From Planctomycetaceae bacterium (lineage in GTDB: Bacteria > Planctomycetota > Planctomycetia > Pirellulales > Pirellulaceae): a DNA stretch of 64,000 bases. The translations under genes and the position numbers were made by a program. This document shows positions 36,533-45,499 of the stretch, piece by piece. The stretch covers positions 124,001 through 188,000 of the forward strand of contig JACKHN010000006.1 of the NCBI GenBank assembly GCA_020638975.1, given 5' to 3'. Below the pieces are notes generated by a model. It made no database searches and was not told the origin of the DNA. It was given only the letters and a program-made list of their open reading frames with translations. Each line of letters starts with the position of its first letter. Position 1 is the first letter of the stretch.

Positions 36533-38740
36533 TTACTTGCGTAGCAGATTACGGTTCTCTTCCGTCATCCTGATCTTCAAATGCTCGACCCGCCCGTCAT
36601 TCCTCTTGAGTCCCAGCGTGACTTCCCACTGTGGTTCGTGGCCGTACTTCGCCAGTAATTCCACCACGTCCTCGGCAAGCCGTTGGCGTGCCTTGTCGCC
36701 GAATTCTTTATGCGCGACTTCCATGATGCGGTCGATCGGAATGCCATCGATCGAGACAAGTGGAGACCAAGCGTCTCCGACACGGACGACGGGTTTACCA
36801 TCTTCCCAACGGACGCCTGAGTACGGAGCCACGAGTGCGTAGAAGCCAGACTTTGTCACTGGCTGATGGGCGCCGGGCACGGATCGCTCCAACAACCACG
36901 AGCCCATCCTGTCGACATCCGGTCCGCCACAGTTGGTCACAACGGCCACGCCCACTCGGTGTTCAGGCGAGAAGCCAATCCACGCGCTGCAATTGCTGCG
37001 ACCACCGTTCTTTTCCAGGATGCTGCCTACAAAACGGTTCCACCCCGAAGTCCATCCGAGCGCCGTGCCCACCCTAGCACCGTCTGTCAAAGTCGAGCTT
37101 GTATGAAGTTGACTGAGCATGTCCTCGGAGAACACGCCGGGCTTCATCTGGGCGGCGAGGAATCTCGCCAGATCCTCGACCGAGGCGACCAGTCCCCCGG
37201 AACCTGCCAATCGTTCCCGCAAGGAGTGACTGGTCTCAAACCGCCAACTGCTGCCGTCGTAACCGGTCGCTGGGTGAAGCGTGTCGTCAACCTGTATTGC
37301 GGTGTGCTGCAACTGAAGCGGATCGCAGATCATCTCCTTCAGTATCTGGTCAAGCGGCTGATCGGCGGCGCATTCCAAGCTGTGTCCCAGCAAGCCGAAA
37401 CCGAGGTTTGAATACAGTTCTTTCGTACCTGGAGCCGAATCCATTTTGACGTCGGCTAGAAGGTCGTAGAGCCGATTGGGTTCCAGTTGATACCAGCCGT
37501 CGACCGATTGGACTTGTCCCGGTACACCTCTTGGTAGACCGGACGTGTGCGACGCGAGTTGCCGCAACGTGATCGTCGCTCCGACGTCGCGCGTGGTGCT
37601 GATGGACACACCCGCAGGCAGGTAGTTTACAGCGGGTTGATCCAGATCGACCACACCACGGTCATGCAGCATCACAGCCAATGAGGCCGTGAACGCCTTA
37701 GTCACGGATGCGACGTGATACTGGGTTTGTGGAGTGGCCTTTCTTTCTGCCTTGATGTCTTCCAACCCGAAAGCGCTCTGGTAGACGATCTCGCCATCGC
37801 GCACGACCGCGACGCTTAGACTCGGGTATTTGGAAAGCTCCATCTGCTGCTGCAGCCACGCATCGACACGCGAGACATCCTCCGCGCTGAAGGCACTCAC
37901 GTCGTCAAACTCTGGCGCACGAGGCGAATCGACGGCGCCAAGCAGAGAATCGCCACGACCGCCGAGCATATCCAGGCACAGGTAAAGACCTCCCAGGATC
38001 AAGACGAACGTGGTCCAGCCGATTACCTGTCTGGCGAGAGAAGTTTTCTTAGTGGGCGTTGGGCTTCGGTTTTTCGAGTGATTGCAAGCGGAATCGGCCA
38101 GAGCTGAAACAAGATGGATGATGTTGTCGTTGGGGTCTTCCCGACTCGCTTCATCTTCGAGACGTGCGATCAGTTTCAATAAGTTCTGGCGTCGAGGCTC
38201 AAGCTGATTGCGCACGGCACGTTGACTCAGGCGGTAGATCGATGAATACAAGACGCATAGAAACAGACCGGAACCTGACACGGAGACCAGGAATTCCCAC
38301 CAGACACCAGACAACTGCCAGAATGTGTGGACAAAGAATGCCATGAGCGAAACAGCAAACGGCGTTATGTACCACCACAAGACATTGCCTAACCACCAGA
38401 TCTGAGCATCTATCTCGGTCAATGACTTCTCGGCACACCGCAGGAGCGATTCATTCGGATCGCTCGACCTTCGCTTATGACGCGTCCTGTACGCCAGGGT
38501 GAAACCGATCGTCCAGACAAAAACAGGAATGGGCAGATACCATGTCCAAGGCAACGAAAGTCTGGTGCCCATCAACAACCAGAATGGCAGCATAAGCAAC
38601 GCCGCACCAACTTCGCCACAATCCCGCTGGAGAACCTGCGACTGAAAGTCCCGGCGGGAACGCTGCAATTCGCTTCGCAGTTCGTCGGTGTTCCGAGATG
38701 TTTCTGTTTGCGACGGTTGCTTTTGCTCGTCAGGGTTCAT
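36533..38740 (-). CDS. Membrane-anchored serine hydrolase (class C beta-lactamase fold)
   Basis: 735 residues. The first 250 hold about five hydrophobic segments (VGAALLMLPFWLLMG, WYITPFAVSLMAFFVHTF, FLVSVSGSGLFLCVLY, IGWTTFVLILGGLYLCL). The catalytic domain has the SxxK motif in HVASVTKAFTAS (around residue 345) and the YxN motif in ELYSNLGFGLLGH; a KTG-like third motif is not obvious (ILEKNGGRSN is the nearest). A C-terminal segment of about 100 residues (DGIPIDRIMEVAHKEFGDKA) looks PDZ-like. Probably a peptidase or esterase facing the periplasm rather than an antibiotic-resistance enzyme. Overlaps the CPBP gene by 11 bp. Confidence 0.87.
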   Translation of the reverse strand: MNPDEQKQPSQTETSRNTDELRSELQRSRRDFQSQVLQRDCGEVGAALLMLPFWLLMGTRLSLPWTWYLPIPVFVWTIGFTLAYRTRHKRRSSDPNESLLRCAEKSLTEIDAQIWWLGNVLWWYITPFAVSLMAFFVHTFWQLSGVWWEFLVSVSGSGLFLCVLYSSIYRLSQRAVRNQLEPRRQNLLKLIARLEDEASREDPNDNIIHLVSALADSACNHSKNRSPTPTKKTSLARQVIGWTTFVLILGGLYLCLDMLGGRGDSLLGAVDSPRAPEFDDVSAFSAEDVSRVDAWLQQQMELSKYPSLSVAVVRDGEIVYQSAFGLEDIKAERKATPQTQYHVASVTKAFTASLAVMLHDRGVVDLDQPAVNYLPAGVSISTTRDVGATITLRQLASHTSGLPRGVPGQVQSVDGWYQLEPNRLYDLLADVKMDSAPGTKELYSNLGFGLLGHSLECAADQPLDQILKEMICDPLQLQHTAIQVDDTLHPATGYDGSSWRFETSHSLRERLAGSGGLVASVEDLARFLAAQMKPGVFSEDMLSQLHTSSTLTDGARVGTALGWTSGWNRFVGSILEKNGGRSNCSAWIGFSPEHRVGVAVVTNCGGPDVDRMGSWLLERSVPGAHQPVTKSGFYALVAPYSGVRWEDGKPVVRVGDAWSPLVSIDGIPIDRIMEVAHKEFGDKARQRLAEDVVELLAKYGHEPQWEVTLGLKRNDGRVEHLKIRMTEENRNLLRK

Positions 38741-39647
38741 AGTTCTTCCCGTTCATGGCTTCACCTTCAGTTATCAATTTGTGGTCTGCGTGCCAGTTCG
38801 GTGGTTCTGCAATAACCCTATCGCGCCAAGACAAGTTGGCGGCACCGTATCGCCACACCAGCCCGATCGCAATGATCGGGTAGAGTAGCGGGGCAATCAC
38901 CTCATTTGCGAAGCCAGGAGTCGCGGACATGCTCGGCACGGCAACGGTCGCTCCGTGTAGCACAACGACGGCGAAGAGGCTTCCGCTGGTTGAGTTGTAT
39001 GTCCATGTGTAGAGAATGGAGGCGGAGATGCCCATCGGGATGAGAGCCGCGAATGCCCAGAAGGGATGCGGATTGGACGCAATAAAAACGTTGGGCCAAT
39101 GCCAGAGCGCCCACACCACTCCGATGATGAGACTACTCACGAGCGAGGAATAGCGTCGCTGGAGGTGAGGCAGAGCAAAGCCTCGCCAGCCAATTTCCTC
39201 GCACAGCCCCGGTCCAATCAATCCTCCGCTAATGATCGCGCCGTACAAATACGTGGACAGTTGCCACGAGCCTGACGGATCAGACGCATCGCCTGCCGCC
39301 AGGAAAGTGAATGGGATCAAGACGATCAGCAGCGGGAGGAACAGGCAGATCACCAAAACAGGCCACGCACGCCCGATTGACCAGGGGGCAAGTTGAGCGG
39401 CGAGCCGCTGGACGCCCGGAATGCCGTACATGTAAAGCGTCATGAGCAGCCCGACAAGACTTGGGCCGACATTGGTGATGTAGAAACCATAGGGCATCCA
39501 CGCCTCCAAGGGACTGCCTTTGATCGGCATTCCGGCGTTCGCGGCCGAGAGACGATGCACGACGTAAAGATGCACGCCTTGACCGACAGCCGTGAGCGCC
39601 AAGGTGAAAACGAAAAACCACCACACAGGAAAACTTGGCTGACTCAT
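38730..39647 (-). CDS. CPBP family intramembrane glutamic endopeptidase
   Basis: 305-residue protein with about eight hydrophobic segments. The conserved motifs are LCEEIGWRGFALPHLQ (EExxxR), then ALWHWPNVF and a C-terminal LHGA motif in VVVLHGATVAVP. CPBP (Abi/Rce1-like) proteases cleave in the membrane; some act in CAAX-like processing or bacteriocin immunity. Start ATG 39647 overlaps the preceding small gene by 4 bp and its stop overlaps the serine hydrolase start, so the three form a coupled unit. Substrate unknown. Confidence 0.88.
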   Translation of the reverse strand: MSQPSFPVWWFFVFTLALTAVGQGVHLYVVHRLSAANAGMPIKGSPLEAWMPYGFYITNVGPSLVGLLMTLYMYGIPGVQRLAAQLAPWSIGRAWPVLVICLFLPLLIVLIPFTFLAAGDASDPSGSWQLSTYLYGAIISGGLIGPGLCEEIGWRGFALPHLQRRYSSLVSSLIIGVVWALWHWPNVFIASNPHPFWAFAALIPMGISASILYTWTYNSTSGSLFAVVVLHGATVAVPSMSATPGFANEVIAPLLYPIIAIGLVWRYGAANLSWRDRVIAEPPNWHADHKLITEGEAMNGKNYEP

Positions 39648-40006
39648 GCTCGCTCTGCATCCCGCACGTAGTGAAAGCGACTACGAAAGAGCACGATCGC
39701 TGCCGGCACTCCAAGTAGAAACGCAGTCGCTGCGGATTTCGCATAAGCGGCTCGAAACGCTGGCGTATGTGGGCCATAGGCGTCTTGAAGCACGGTGAAA
39801 CGGATCAGCTCATAAACTGCGGCGAAAAACCACAAAGTGCAGAACAAGATCAAGAGGCAGCATGCGACTGCAATCGCAATTTGCACGCCCGATTTCGGAC
39901 GTGTGGGTACGGTTCGACTTGGCCATCTCGATTTCGCGGGCGGTGTACCGGGCGGCGTATACGGATTCGGCTCAGATGCTCGGTCGCGAGCTTCGGTGGT
40001 TGTCAT
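39644..40006 (-). CDS. Hypothetical two-TM membrane protein (120 aa)
   Basis: Unrecognised. The N-terminal 35 residues are polar and Pro/Thr-rich (NPYTPPGTPPAKSRWPSRT), followed by a hydrophobic segment (IAIAVACCLLILFCTLWFFAAVY) and a second near the C terminus (AATAFLLGVPAAIVLF). Cytoplasmic or periplasmic orientation undecided. First gene of the overlapping trio with the CPBP protease and serine hydrolase. 52 bp downstream of the LRR gene. Confidence 0.75.
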   Translation of the reverse strand: MTTTEARDRASEPNPYTPPGTPPAKSRWPSRTVPTRPKSGVQIAIAVACCLLILFCTLWFFAAVYELIRFTVLQDAYGPHTPAFRAAYAKSAATAFLLGVPAAIVLFRSRFHYVRDAERA

Positions 40007-40058
40007 GGTTCTAGCCTGCTGTGCTTGTGCTTTCGTCTGTGAATTAATGATCGTCTGC

Positions 40059-40958
40059 CTAATTTCTCATATAGGGCGGCGTAGCGAGGAGCCTCTCAAG
40101 TCGCTCGCCGGTTGGATAACGCATGCCTCGAAAGCTGACACCCGAATCAGCCTTGCCGCGCGATTCCAAAGAGACGACCCGCCACTCACCGAGAATCGCT
40201 GTAGTTTCGTCGTCTTCAGATGAATCAACCGTTCCTGGAGTTCTTTCGCTTTGTGGCTTCGAGGCGTTCGAGTGAATGATTTTGCAATCGGGTAACGCTT
40301 GCTGGAGTTTCTGCACGCCTTCGTCGGTCACCTGCGTTCGTCCCAGGTTCAGCTCTCGGAGTTTGGTCAGCCCTTTAAGATGCACCAGCCCGGCGTCGGT
40401 GATCTTGGTCCCCTGCAGAAGAAGATCTTGAAGGTTGCTTAGCCCGTCGATGTGTTTCAATCCGGCGTCGGTGACGTCAGTGTCCCACAGGTACAATAGT
40501 TTGAGTTTGCTCAACTGTTTGAGATGCGCCAGCCCTTCGCCGTTCACCCGAGTGCCGCCCAAGTCCAGAAACTCGAGCTGAGTCAACTCTTCGAGGTGAA
40601 CCAATCCAGCGTCGGTCACCTTGGTTCTCAGCAGAGATAGTGTTTGGAGTTTGGTCAGCCCTTTGATATGCGCCAGCCCGGCGTCAGTCACGTGAGTGCC
40701 ATTTAGCTTCAGCGATTGAAGTTGGCTTAGCCCTCGGACATGCTCCATCGCTGCGTCGGTCACAAAAGGTAATGCCAAGCTCACGCTAATCACGGGGCCG
40801 TAGTCTGGGCCCGTTCTAGCATACTTGACTCTGCCATGGAGTTTCCTGATCTCGGCAGTTGCCTTTGACTGCTCGGAATCCACTTCTTCTGCCCCACTCG
40901 AGCCGATCACAGCAACCGAGAAGGTCAATGCCAGAATCAATGCGAAAAATCGGATCAT
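40059..40958 (-). CDS. Exported leucine-rich-repeat protein, truncated C terminus
   Basis: 299 residues. ATG 40958 follows GGAGGT at 5 bases. Signal peptide FFALILALTFSVAVIGSSGA, then about seven 24-residue LRRs (LTKLQTLSLLRTKVTDAGLVHL and relatives, roughly residues 60-230) forming a solenoid for protein contacts. After a linker, ILGEWRVVSLESRGKADSG matches the start of the planctomycete TIGR03067 (lipocalin-like) domain, which stops after about 45 residues instead of its usual 100 or so; the final YMRN looks like an accidental end. Binding partner unknown. Confidence 0.8.
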   Translation of the reverse strand: MIRFFALILALTFSVAVIGSSGAEEVDSEQSKATAEIRKLHGRVKYARTGPDYGPVISVSLALPFVTDAAMEHVRGLSQLQSLKLNGTHVTDAGLAHIKGLTKLQTLSLLRTKVTDAGLVHLEELTQLEFLDLGGTRVNGEGLAHLKQLSKLKLLYLWDTDVTDAGLKHIDGLSNLQDLLLQGTKITDAGLVHLKGLTKLRELNLGRTQVTDEGVQKLQQALPDCKIIHSNASKPQSERTPGTVDSSEDDETTAILGEWRVVSLESRGKADSGVSFRGMRYPTGERLERLLATPPYMRN

Positions 40959-41020
40959 AATGCACCTCCAAGTCAGTAACAATGAAATGGTCAGCCGCAC
41001 TTCGCCAATCGGCATATCAT

Positions 41021-41884
41021 TCATGGGAGTCCTCGGCAGTCTTGATCGACACGTTCTGTACCGTCGTTACTTCGATCGCGTCGTTCACCTTCATGACCAT
41101 CGTGGATGTGTTGGTTTGCGAAACAAGGTAGCCCCGTCGTATTGTCGAATAACATTTCACCGCTACCTTGACTGCTCGTGAGTTCTATCTTTGCTAGAGT
41201 TTCGGCAGTGGGTTCCAGGCTTATGTCCATCACCATACCGATCCTCTTCAGCACTCGCTCGTCAACCGTTACGTCACCGTGAAACGTGTACGTTGCAGTC
41301 GTTGTGATCATCCCAATAGCTGACTTGCTCGACCGCTCGTCCTTCCACGTGCCACCGACTTGAACCATTGGTGGAAACATTACCACGGAAGATTCTGCGA
41401 TCCGTTCCGCACCATGGATCGTCCCAACTCCGCCGGACGCTGCTTTTTCAATTGCCTCCGCTCCCGTGAAGTCCACTACTTTTCCCTGTGGCGTCATCGT
41501 AAACTTGAACGCCGAATCAAGCAGAGCGTTGTAGATCGGGATACTCGTTGCCAGGAGCGGGCTCGGATCGGCAGCGGGATTGTCCGTATCGTGCTCCAGC
41601 GGTTCCAGTCCCGGGAAGTTCATCGTCGCTTTCACACGATGAATCTTTTGGCTGATGTGGGCCGTACCATCGGGGGCCACTTTATCCACGTTCCAACTCA
41701 TTCGCATGACGGTCTTGGTTTTGCTCTCGGCACCAGCAACTCCGCTGGAGTCCGAAGCATGAGTCATGACCATGCTTCGCTGCTGACCAGGAGTGAACTT
41801 CCATCGAAGCTGCTCTTGGCTCTGAACGTGCGAGACGATGGACACAGATACCAGGCAAGCAAGAGCTAGTTTTCGTAGGAACAC
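41021..41884 (-). CDS. DUF6263-like exported protein, probable C-terminal frameshift
   Basis: 287 residues from GTG 41884, with AAGGAG 8 bases upstream. Signal peptide MFLRKLALACLVSVSIVSHVQSQ, then a beta-rich body (LRWKFTPGQQRSMVMTHAS, MTPQGKVVDFTGAEA, TYTFHGDVTVDERVLKRIGM). Similar to Planctomycetota proteins of the DUF6263 type, function unknown. After GEMLFDNTTGLP the encoded sequence becomes charged and unlike the rest, while another frame continues as LVSQTNTSTMVMKVNDAIEV... ending at TGA 41017, suggesting a one-base insertion near 41125-41138 (or assembly error). Confidence 0.75.
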   Translation of the reverse strand: MFLRKLALACLVSVSIVSHVQSQEQLRWKFTPGQQRSMVMTHASDSSGVAGAESKTKTVMRMSWNVDKVAPDGTAHISQKIHRVKATMNFPGLEPLEHDTDNPAADPSPLLATSIPIYNALLDSAFKFTMTPQGKVVDFTGAEAIEKAASGGVGTIHGAERIAESSVVMFPPMVQVGGTWKDERSSKSAIGMITTTATYTFHGDVTVDERVLKRIGMVMDISLEPTAETLAKIELTSSQGSGEMLFDNTTGLPCFANQHIHDGHEGERRDRSNDGTERVDQDCRGLP

Positions 41885-41896
41885 CGGTTGGACTCC

Positions 41897-42025
41897 TTAG
41901 GCGTTAGGCAACAAGAGTTTCCATGTCGACTGCGAGTTGCGTGAGCAGCCCGAGAACACAATCAACAGGAATGTGGCGAGAAAGGAACGCTTGATGTTTA
42001 GGTTATCAGCATGGACGGCACTCAT
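41897..42025 (-). CDS. Tiny putative lipoprotein (42 aa)
   Basis: ATG 42025 starts within the kinase stop codon (ATGA). Its 42-residue product has a basic start (NLNIKRS), a hydrophobic stretch (FLATFLLIVF) and SGC, giving a lipobox-like SGC at the end, then only 18 residues (SRNSQSTWKLLLPNA). It ends 12 bp before the GTG of the next gene. The layout (coupled start, signal-like sequence) supports a real small gene; the lipobox has Phe at -3, which is unusual. Confidence 0.5.
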   Translation of the reverse strand: MSAVHADNLNIKRSFLATFLLIVFSGCSRNSQSTWKLLLPNA

Positions 42026-44778
42026 CGGGTCATGGACCAATCCGTGAGCCGTTCGGCGCGAATCGTCAACTCTTTCCAAATGACCGACGTTGTCCCATGC
42101 GTGCTGCCGTTGGACTGCACACTGGTTGTCAGCCGGATGCCGCTAAACAGCAGGCTTTCCGGCCCGACCCGTTCCGCGTGAATCAGGCGGAACTCCGGCG
42201 ACTCGTTGGCAGCGAACAGACAATAAAGTGTCTCGCCGACACGCGCCAGCCGAAGTCGTCCGGACGTCGCTTCCTCAGCAGTCGTGCCGAGCCACACCAC
42301 GCCCGGTTCGCGCTGAGGGCTGCGCACGAAATCACTTTGGACAAAGTGCCAGAGCGGATTGAGAGAATCGATCTTGGCACCTCGGTGAACTGAGCCGTGT
42401 GTATGAACGTCGTTTTCCAGAATCGCCGTCAGAAATATTCCGCCCGAGCCGTCGTCGCCAGGTTCAAAGGTCAGACCCTCGAATGACACGGTCACCTCAA
42501 AATTGCCGTGAACCCGTATCAAAGTCTCGACAGAAGTGCAGGAGAATCCATCCGTTCCCGGATGACTAACGTGAAATCCATCAGGTTTCACAGCGACATG
42601 CTCGCCCGCATCATTTCCTCGCACAGCAAATCGGTCGAGCGGCACCCCGTCCGTAGCGAAGTCATGATGCACAAGTTCGCTGAGTCCAGCGAGTTCTCGA
42701 TGGATTGCATCCGCAGTCATGGCGGACCCAGCGGACATCTTCGCGTAGTTATCGATGCATCGCTCAATAATCGACGGATCAAAGGCCTGTTCGATTTGGC
42801 TCGGTGACGCGAAGATCGCTCCTTCCGAGACTTGCATCCAGAGGTTGTCAACCATCTCTTGAAACTTGGCGTCGGTGATCCGGAAATCCCCAGCCCTTTT
42901 GCGATCCTCAAGCCACTTCATTTGCGCATCGACAGCGACTGGCCCGAAAGCGGTCAGTTGGACGCGGCCACCATGCTTTTCGTACAGGTGCCGGTTCAGC
43001 TCCGCCCGCATCACGAAAATGCGAGCAACGGCACGAGTCGGCTCGTCCGTGATCTTCGCCTCAAGCTCGGCATCGCGACTGAGTCCCTGTCGTTCGCAAT
43101 AATTCTCCATCAACGGCGTGAGAAACAGGTGGAACAGATTGTCTTTGTCGCCGACGTTCTTGTTGAGGTCGCCTTCGTAAACTGGCCTGCCACACACGGT
43201 GGCAAGACGTTTGCCTTTCGCACGGTCCGGAGCGTCCGCGGATGGTTGCCCGAATTCCCCCGCTGTGAATTGTGATTGTTCGTCGGGACCAGTTCCAATC
43301 CGCTGGCAAATCTTCACAATTTCCGTTGCACCTCGCTGTAGCGAAATCGTCGAGTTGTCAACGACGAGCCCGTCGAGATCCCCGTCAATTTCCACGACAT
43401 ATTCGCCAGCAGCCACGCGAATCGATTTACCTGACTTGGTAATCACCATCCTCTCGACGACTTCGCGGCCATGTCTGATGCGAATTGGCACATCGTCGGA
43501 TTCGCACTCGATGGTGAGCGTGCCTTTGTTCAGTTCCAGCACAATCAACACACCTGCGAAAAGCAGCGAGAATGCGAACAAGGCAGCGGCAACGAACTTC
43601 ATCAGCGGAGGCCGACGGTTTCGATTCGCGGCAGGCGTTGCTGCCATCACAGAATGCGGCAGCGGAACTGTGGCCGGTTGCTGGAGGTGAGCAAGGCATT
43701 GTTCAAGCAACTCGGCCAATTCGCTTGCTGACGCGAAGCGGTCGCCCGGATGCTTCGCCATCAGCCTGGCGACAATTCCACACAGCCAATCCGGAATGTC
43801 CGAATTGATCTCACGAATGGGGCGAGGCTCTTCGTCCGTGATCCGACGGAGCACCCCGTAGCTCGTCTCGGCTCGGAAAGGCGGATGTCCGGTACACATC
43901 GCGTAAATCACCGCACCCAGACTGAACAGATCACTGCGCTGCTCGACAGATTCGCCGCGCGCCTGTTCGGGTGCCATGAACTGCGGCGTTCCGGTGATTG
44001 TCCCGCTCCGCGTGATGCTCGCGTCATCGACAGCCCGAGCGAGGCCGAAGTCGGTCAGCAACGCGCGCTCGACGGTAGCGTCAAGCAGAATGTTCGACGG
44101 TTTGACGTCGCGATGCACGAGCCCTTGGGCGTGTGCGGCGGCCAACCCTCGGGCCGTTTGCAGGCCGATGCGCAGGATCTCCTTCAACTCCAACGGCGCT
44201 TGATCCTCAATCCGCTTCTGCAGACTCATCCCACTCGAGTACTGAGTGACGAGATATGGAACGCCCTGCCACTCGTGGACGCCATAAATCGGCAACACAT
44301 GGTCGTCAATCACCGCAGCGGCCGCCTGTCCTTCGCGGGAGAAACGCTTCCTTGCCGCCCCGGATGTCGCCAAATGCGGGAGCATCATCTTGATCGCAAC
44401 AAAGCGGTTCAGCGGCGCGTCAAACGCCTTAAACACGATTCCCATGCCGCCACGCCCAATGACGCCTGTCACTTCATAGGACCCGATTCTTCCCAGCATG
44501 TGAGGATCGTCCGTCGGCCCCAACAGTTTCAGTGATGAATCGTGTCCACCGGACTTGTCTGCTTCGACGATGCCTGGCATCGCGCCGCGTTGCTCGCGAA
44601 GAATCGGAAGAATGGCATCTGACCAGTCAGGCTCGGCAGTCACGGCGGCGAACAGATCTCGACAGTGCTCGCACTCCGAGACGTGATCCTCGATGCCCTG
44701 CAACTCGTTGGGGAGGATCTCGTCGCGACCGATTTGATCGAGGACCTCTCGCGAAAGACAGGATTGCGTCTTGTTCAT
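42022..44778 (-). CDS. Ser/Thr protein kinase with N-terminal zf-HC2 and large C-terminal domain
   Basis: 918 residues from ATG 44778, preceded by GGAAGGGA. Residues 1-60 look like an anti-sigma-type zinc finger (IEDHVSECEHCRDLF, HxxxCxxC). The kinase domain is about 100-365: GRGGMGIVFKAF (Gly loop), VAIKMM (Lys), VHRDVKPSNILLD (catalytic loop), TDFGLARAVDD, FMAPEQARGESVEQ. One transmembrane segment follows (KFVAAALFAFSLLFAGVLIVLEL, about 395-420). The extracytoplasmic part has a PEGA-like piece, a helical region (residues 530-690) and a C-terminal concanavalin-like/DUF1583-type domain. It overlaps the sigma-factor gene by 4 bp, the usual planctomycete sigma/kinase pairing. Confidence 0.92.
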   Translation of the reverse strand: MNKTQSCLSREVLDQIGRDEILPNELQGIEDHVSECEHCRDLFAAVTAEPDWSDAILPILREQRGAMPGIVEADKSGGHDSSLKLLGPTDDPHMLGRIGSYEVTGVIGRGGMGIVFKAFDAPLNRFVAIKMMLPHLATSGAARKRFSREGQAAAAVIDDHVLPIYGVHEWQGVPYLVTQYSSGMSLQKRIEDQAPLELKEILRIGLQTARGLAAAHAQGLVHRDVKPSNILLDATVERALLTDFGLARAVDDASITRSGTITGTPQFMAPEQARGESVEQRSDLFSLGAVIYAMCTGHPPFRAETSYGVLRRITDEEPRPIREINSDIPDWLCGIVARLMAKHPGDRFASASELAELLEQCLAHLQQPATVPLPHSVMAATPAANRNRRPPLMKFVAAALFAFSLLFAGVLIVLELNKGTLTIECESDDVPIRIRHGREVVERMVITKSGKSIRVAAGEYVVEIDGDLDGLVVDNSTISLQRGATEIVKICQRIGTGPDEQSQFTAGEFGQPSADAPDRAKGKRLATVCGRPVYEGDLNKNVGDKDNLFHLFLTPLMENYCERQGLSRDAELEAKITDEPTRAVARIFVMRAELNRHLYEKHGGRVQLTAFGPVAVDAQMKWLEDRKRAGDFRITDAKFQEMVDNLWMQVSEGAIFASPSQIEQAFDPSIIERCIDNYAKMSAGSAMTADAIHRELAGLSELVHHDFATDGVPLDRFAVRGNDAGEHVAVKPDGFHVSHPGTDGFSCTSVETLIRVHGNFEVTVSFEGLTFEPGDDGSGGIFLTAILENDVHTHGSVHRGAKIDSLNPLWHFVQSDFVRSPQREPGVVWLGTTAEEATSGRLRLARVGETLYCLFAANESPEFRLIHAERVGPESLLFSGIRLTTSVQSNGSTHGTTSVIWKELTIRAERLTDWSMTR

Positions 44779-45413
44779 TGTTCCCTTCCATCCCAAAGGC
44801 ATTCAGTAGGGCCACAGTCGTCCCAATGCTGAGACACCTCAGCCACCTTCTCTTTCAAACGTGCGAGCACGCGGTGTCGCGCTACGTAGACCGCGCCGAC
44901 AGACCGCCCCGTCGATGACGCGACCTCGGCAGCGGCAATACCTTCGATCGAGGTTTTCCAGAAGATCTCCCAGGTCTGCTCGGTAAACTCGGAGCGAATC
45001 TGTTCGCTCGCCCAGTGAACCATCTCGCGCCGAGTTTCCTGGACGATTTCGGACGTCGTATCCTCGGGGGCTGACTCCGCGTGCAACTGGTTCACGACCG
45101 ACGTCGAACCCGCGCCCCGATCCCGCGGCTTTCGAGCCAGCGCGTTTGTAATGGCATTGCGAGCGACGGTGGTCAACCAAGCACGAAACGGGGGCCGATC
45201 CTTTCCGGCTCTCCATCCGTCGATTGATCTGGCGATTGCGACAAAGACCTGCTGGATCACGTCCTGAGCGTCGGCATCCTGCAATCCGCGACGCCTGGCC
45301 ATCCGATAAACGACGGGCTGATAGATCCCGAGGAACTCCACCCAGGAGGCCTCATCAGCGAGGTCGTGAACTCGTTCAATCAGGCTGTAGCTGGTTTCCG
45401 GAAAGTCGGACAT
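44775..45413 (-). CDS. ECF-type RNA polymerase sigma factor (planctomycete subgroup)
   Basis: 212 residues. Sigma-70 region 2 lies near 25-95 (WVEFLGIYQPVVYRMARRRGLQDADAQDVIQQVFVAIARSI, then PFRAWLTTVARNA) and region 4 near 145-200 (TSIEGIAAAEVASSTGRSVGAVYVARHRVLARLKEK). Its stop overlaps the kinase start (ATGA-type), so the two are translationally coupled, and the kinase's HxxxCxxC finger may bind the sigma factor. First gene of a long same-strand series. Confidence 0.93.
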   Translation of the reverse strand: MSDFPETSYSLIERVHDLADEASWVEFLGIYQPVVYRMARRRGLQDADAQDVIQQVFVAIARSIDGWRAGKDRPPFRAWLTTVARNAITNALARKPRDRGAGSTSVVNQLHAESAPEDTTSEIVQETRREMVHWASEQIRSEFTEQTWEIFWKTSIEGIAAAEVASSTGRSVGAVYVARHRVLARLKEKVAEVSQHWDDCGPTECLWDGREQ

Positions 45414-45499
45414 CGTGTGCTCCTACCATGCATCACACATGGCAGCCAATAATCTTACATCGCGCAGAGAAATATTGAAAAAGAACGCGTGGCGAACGC

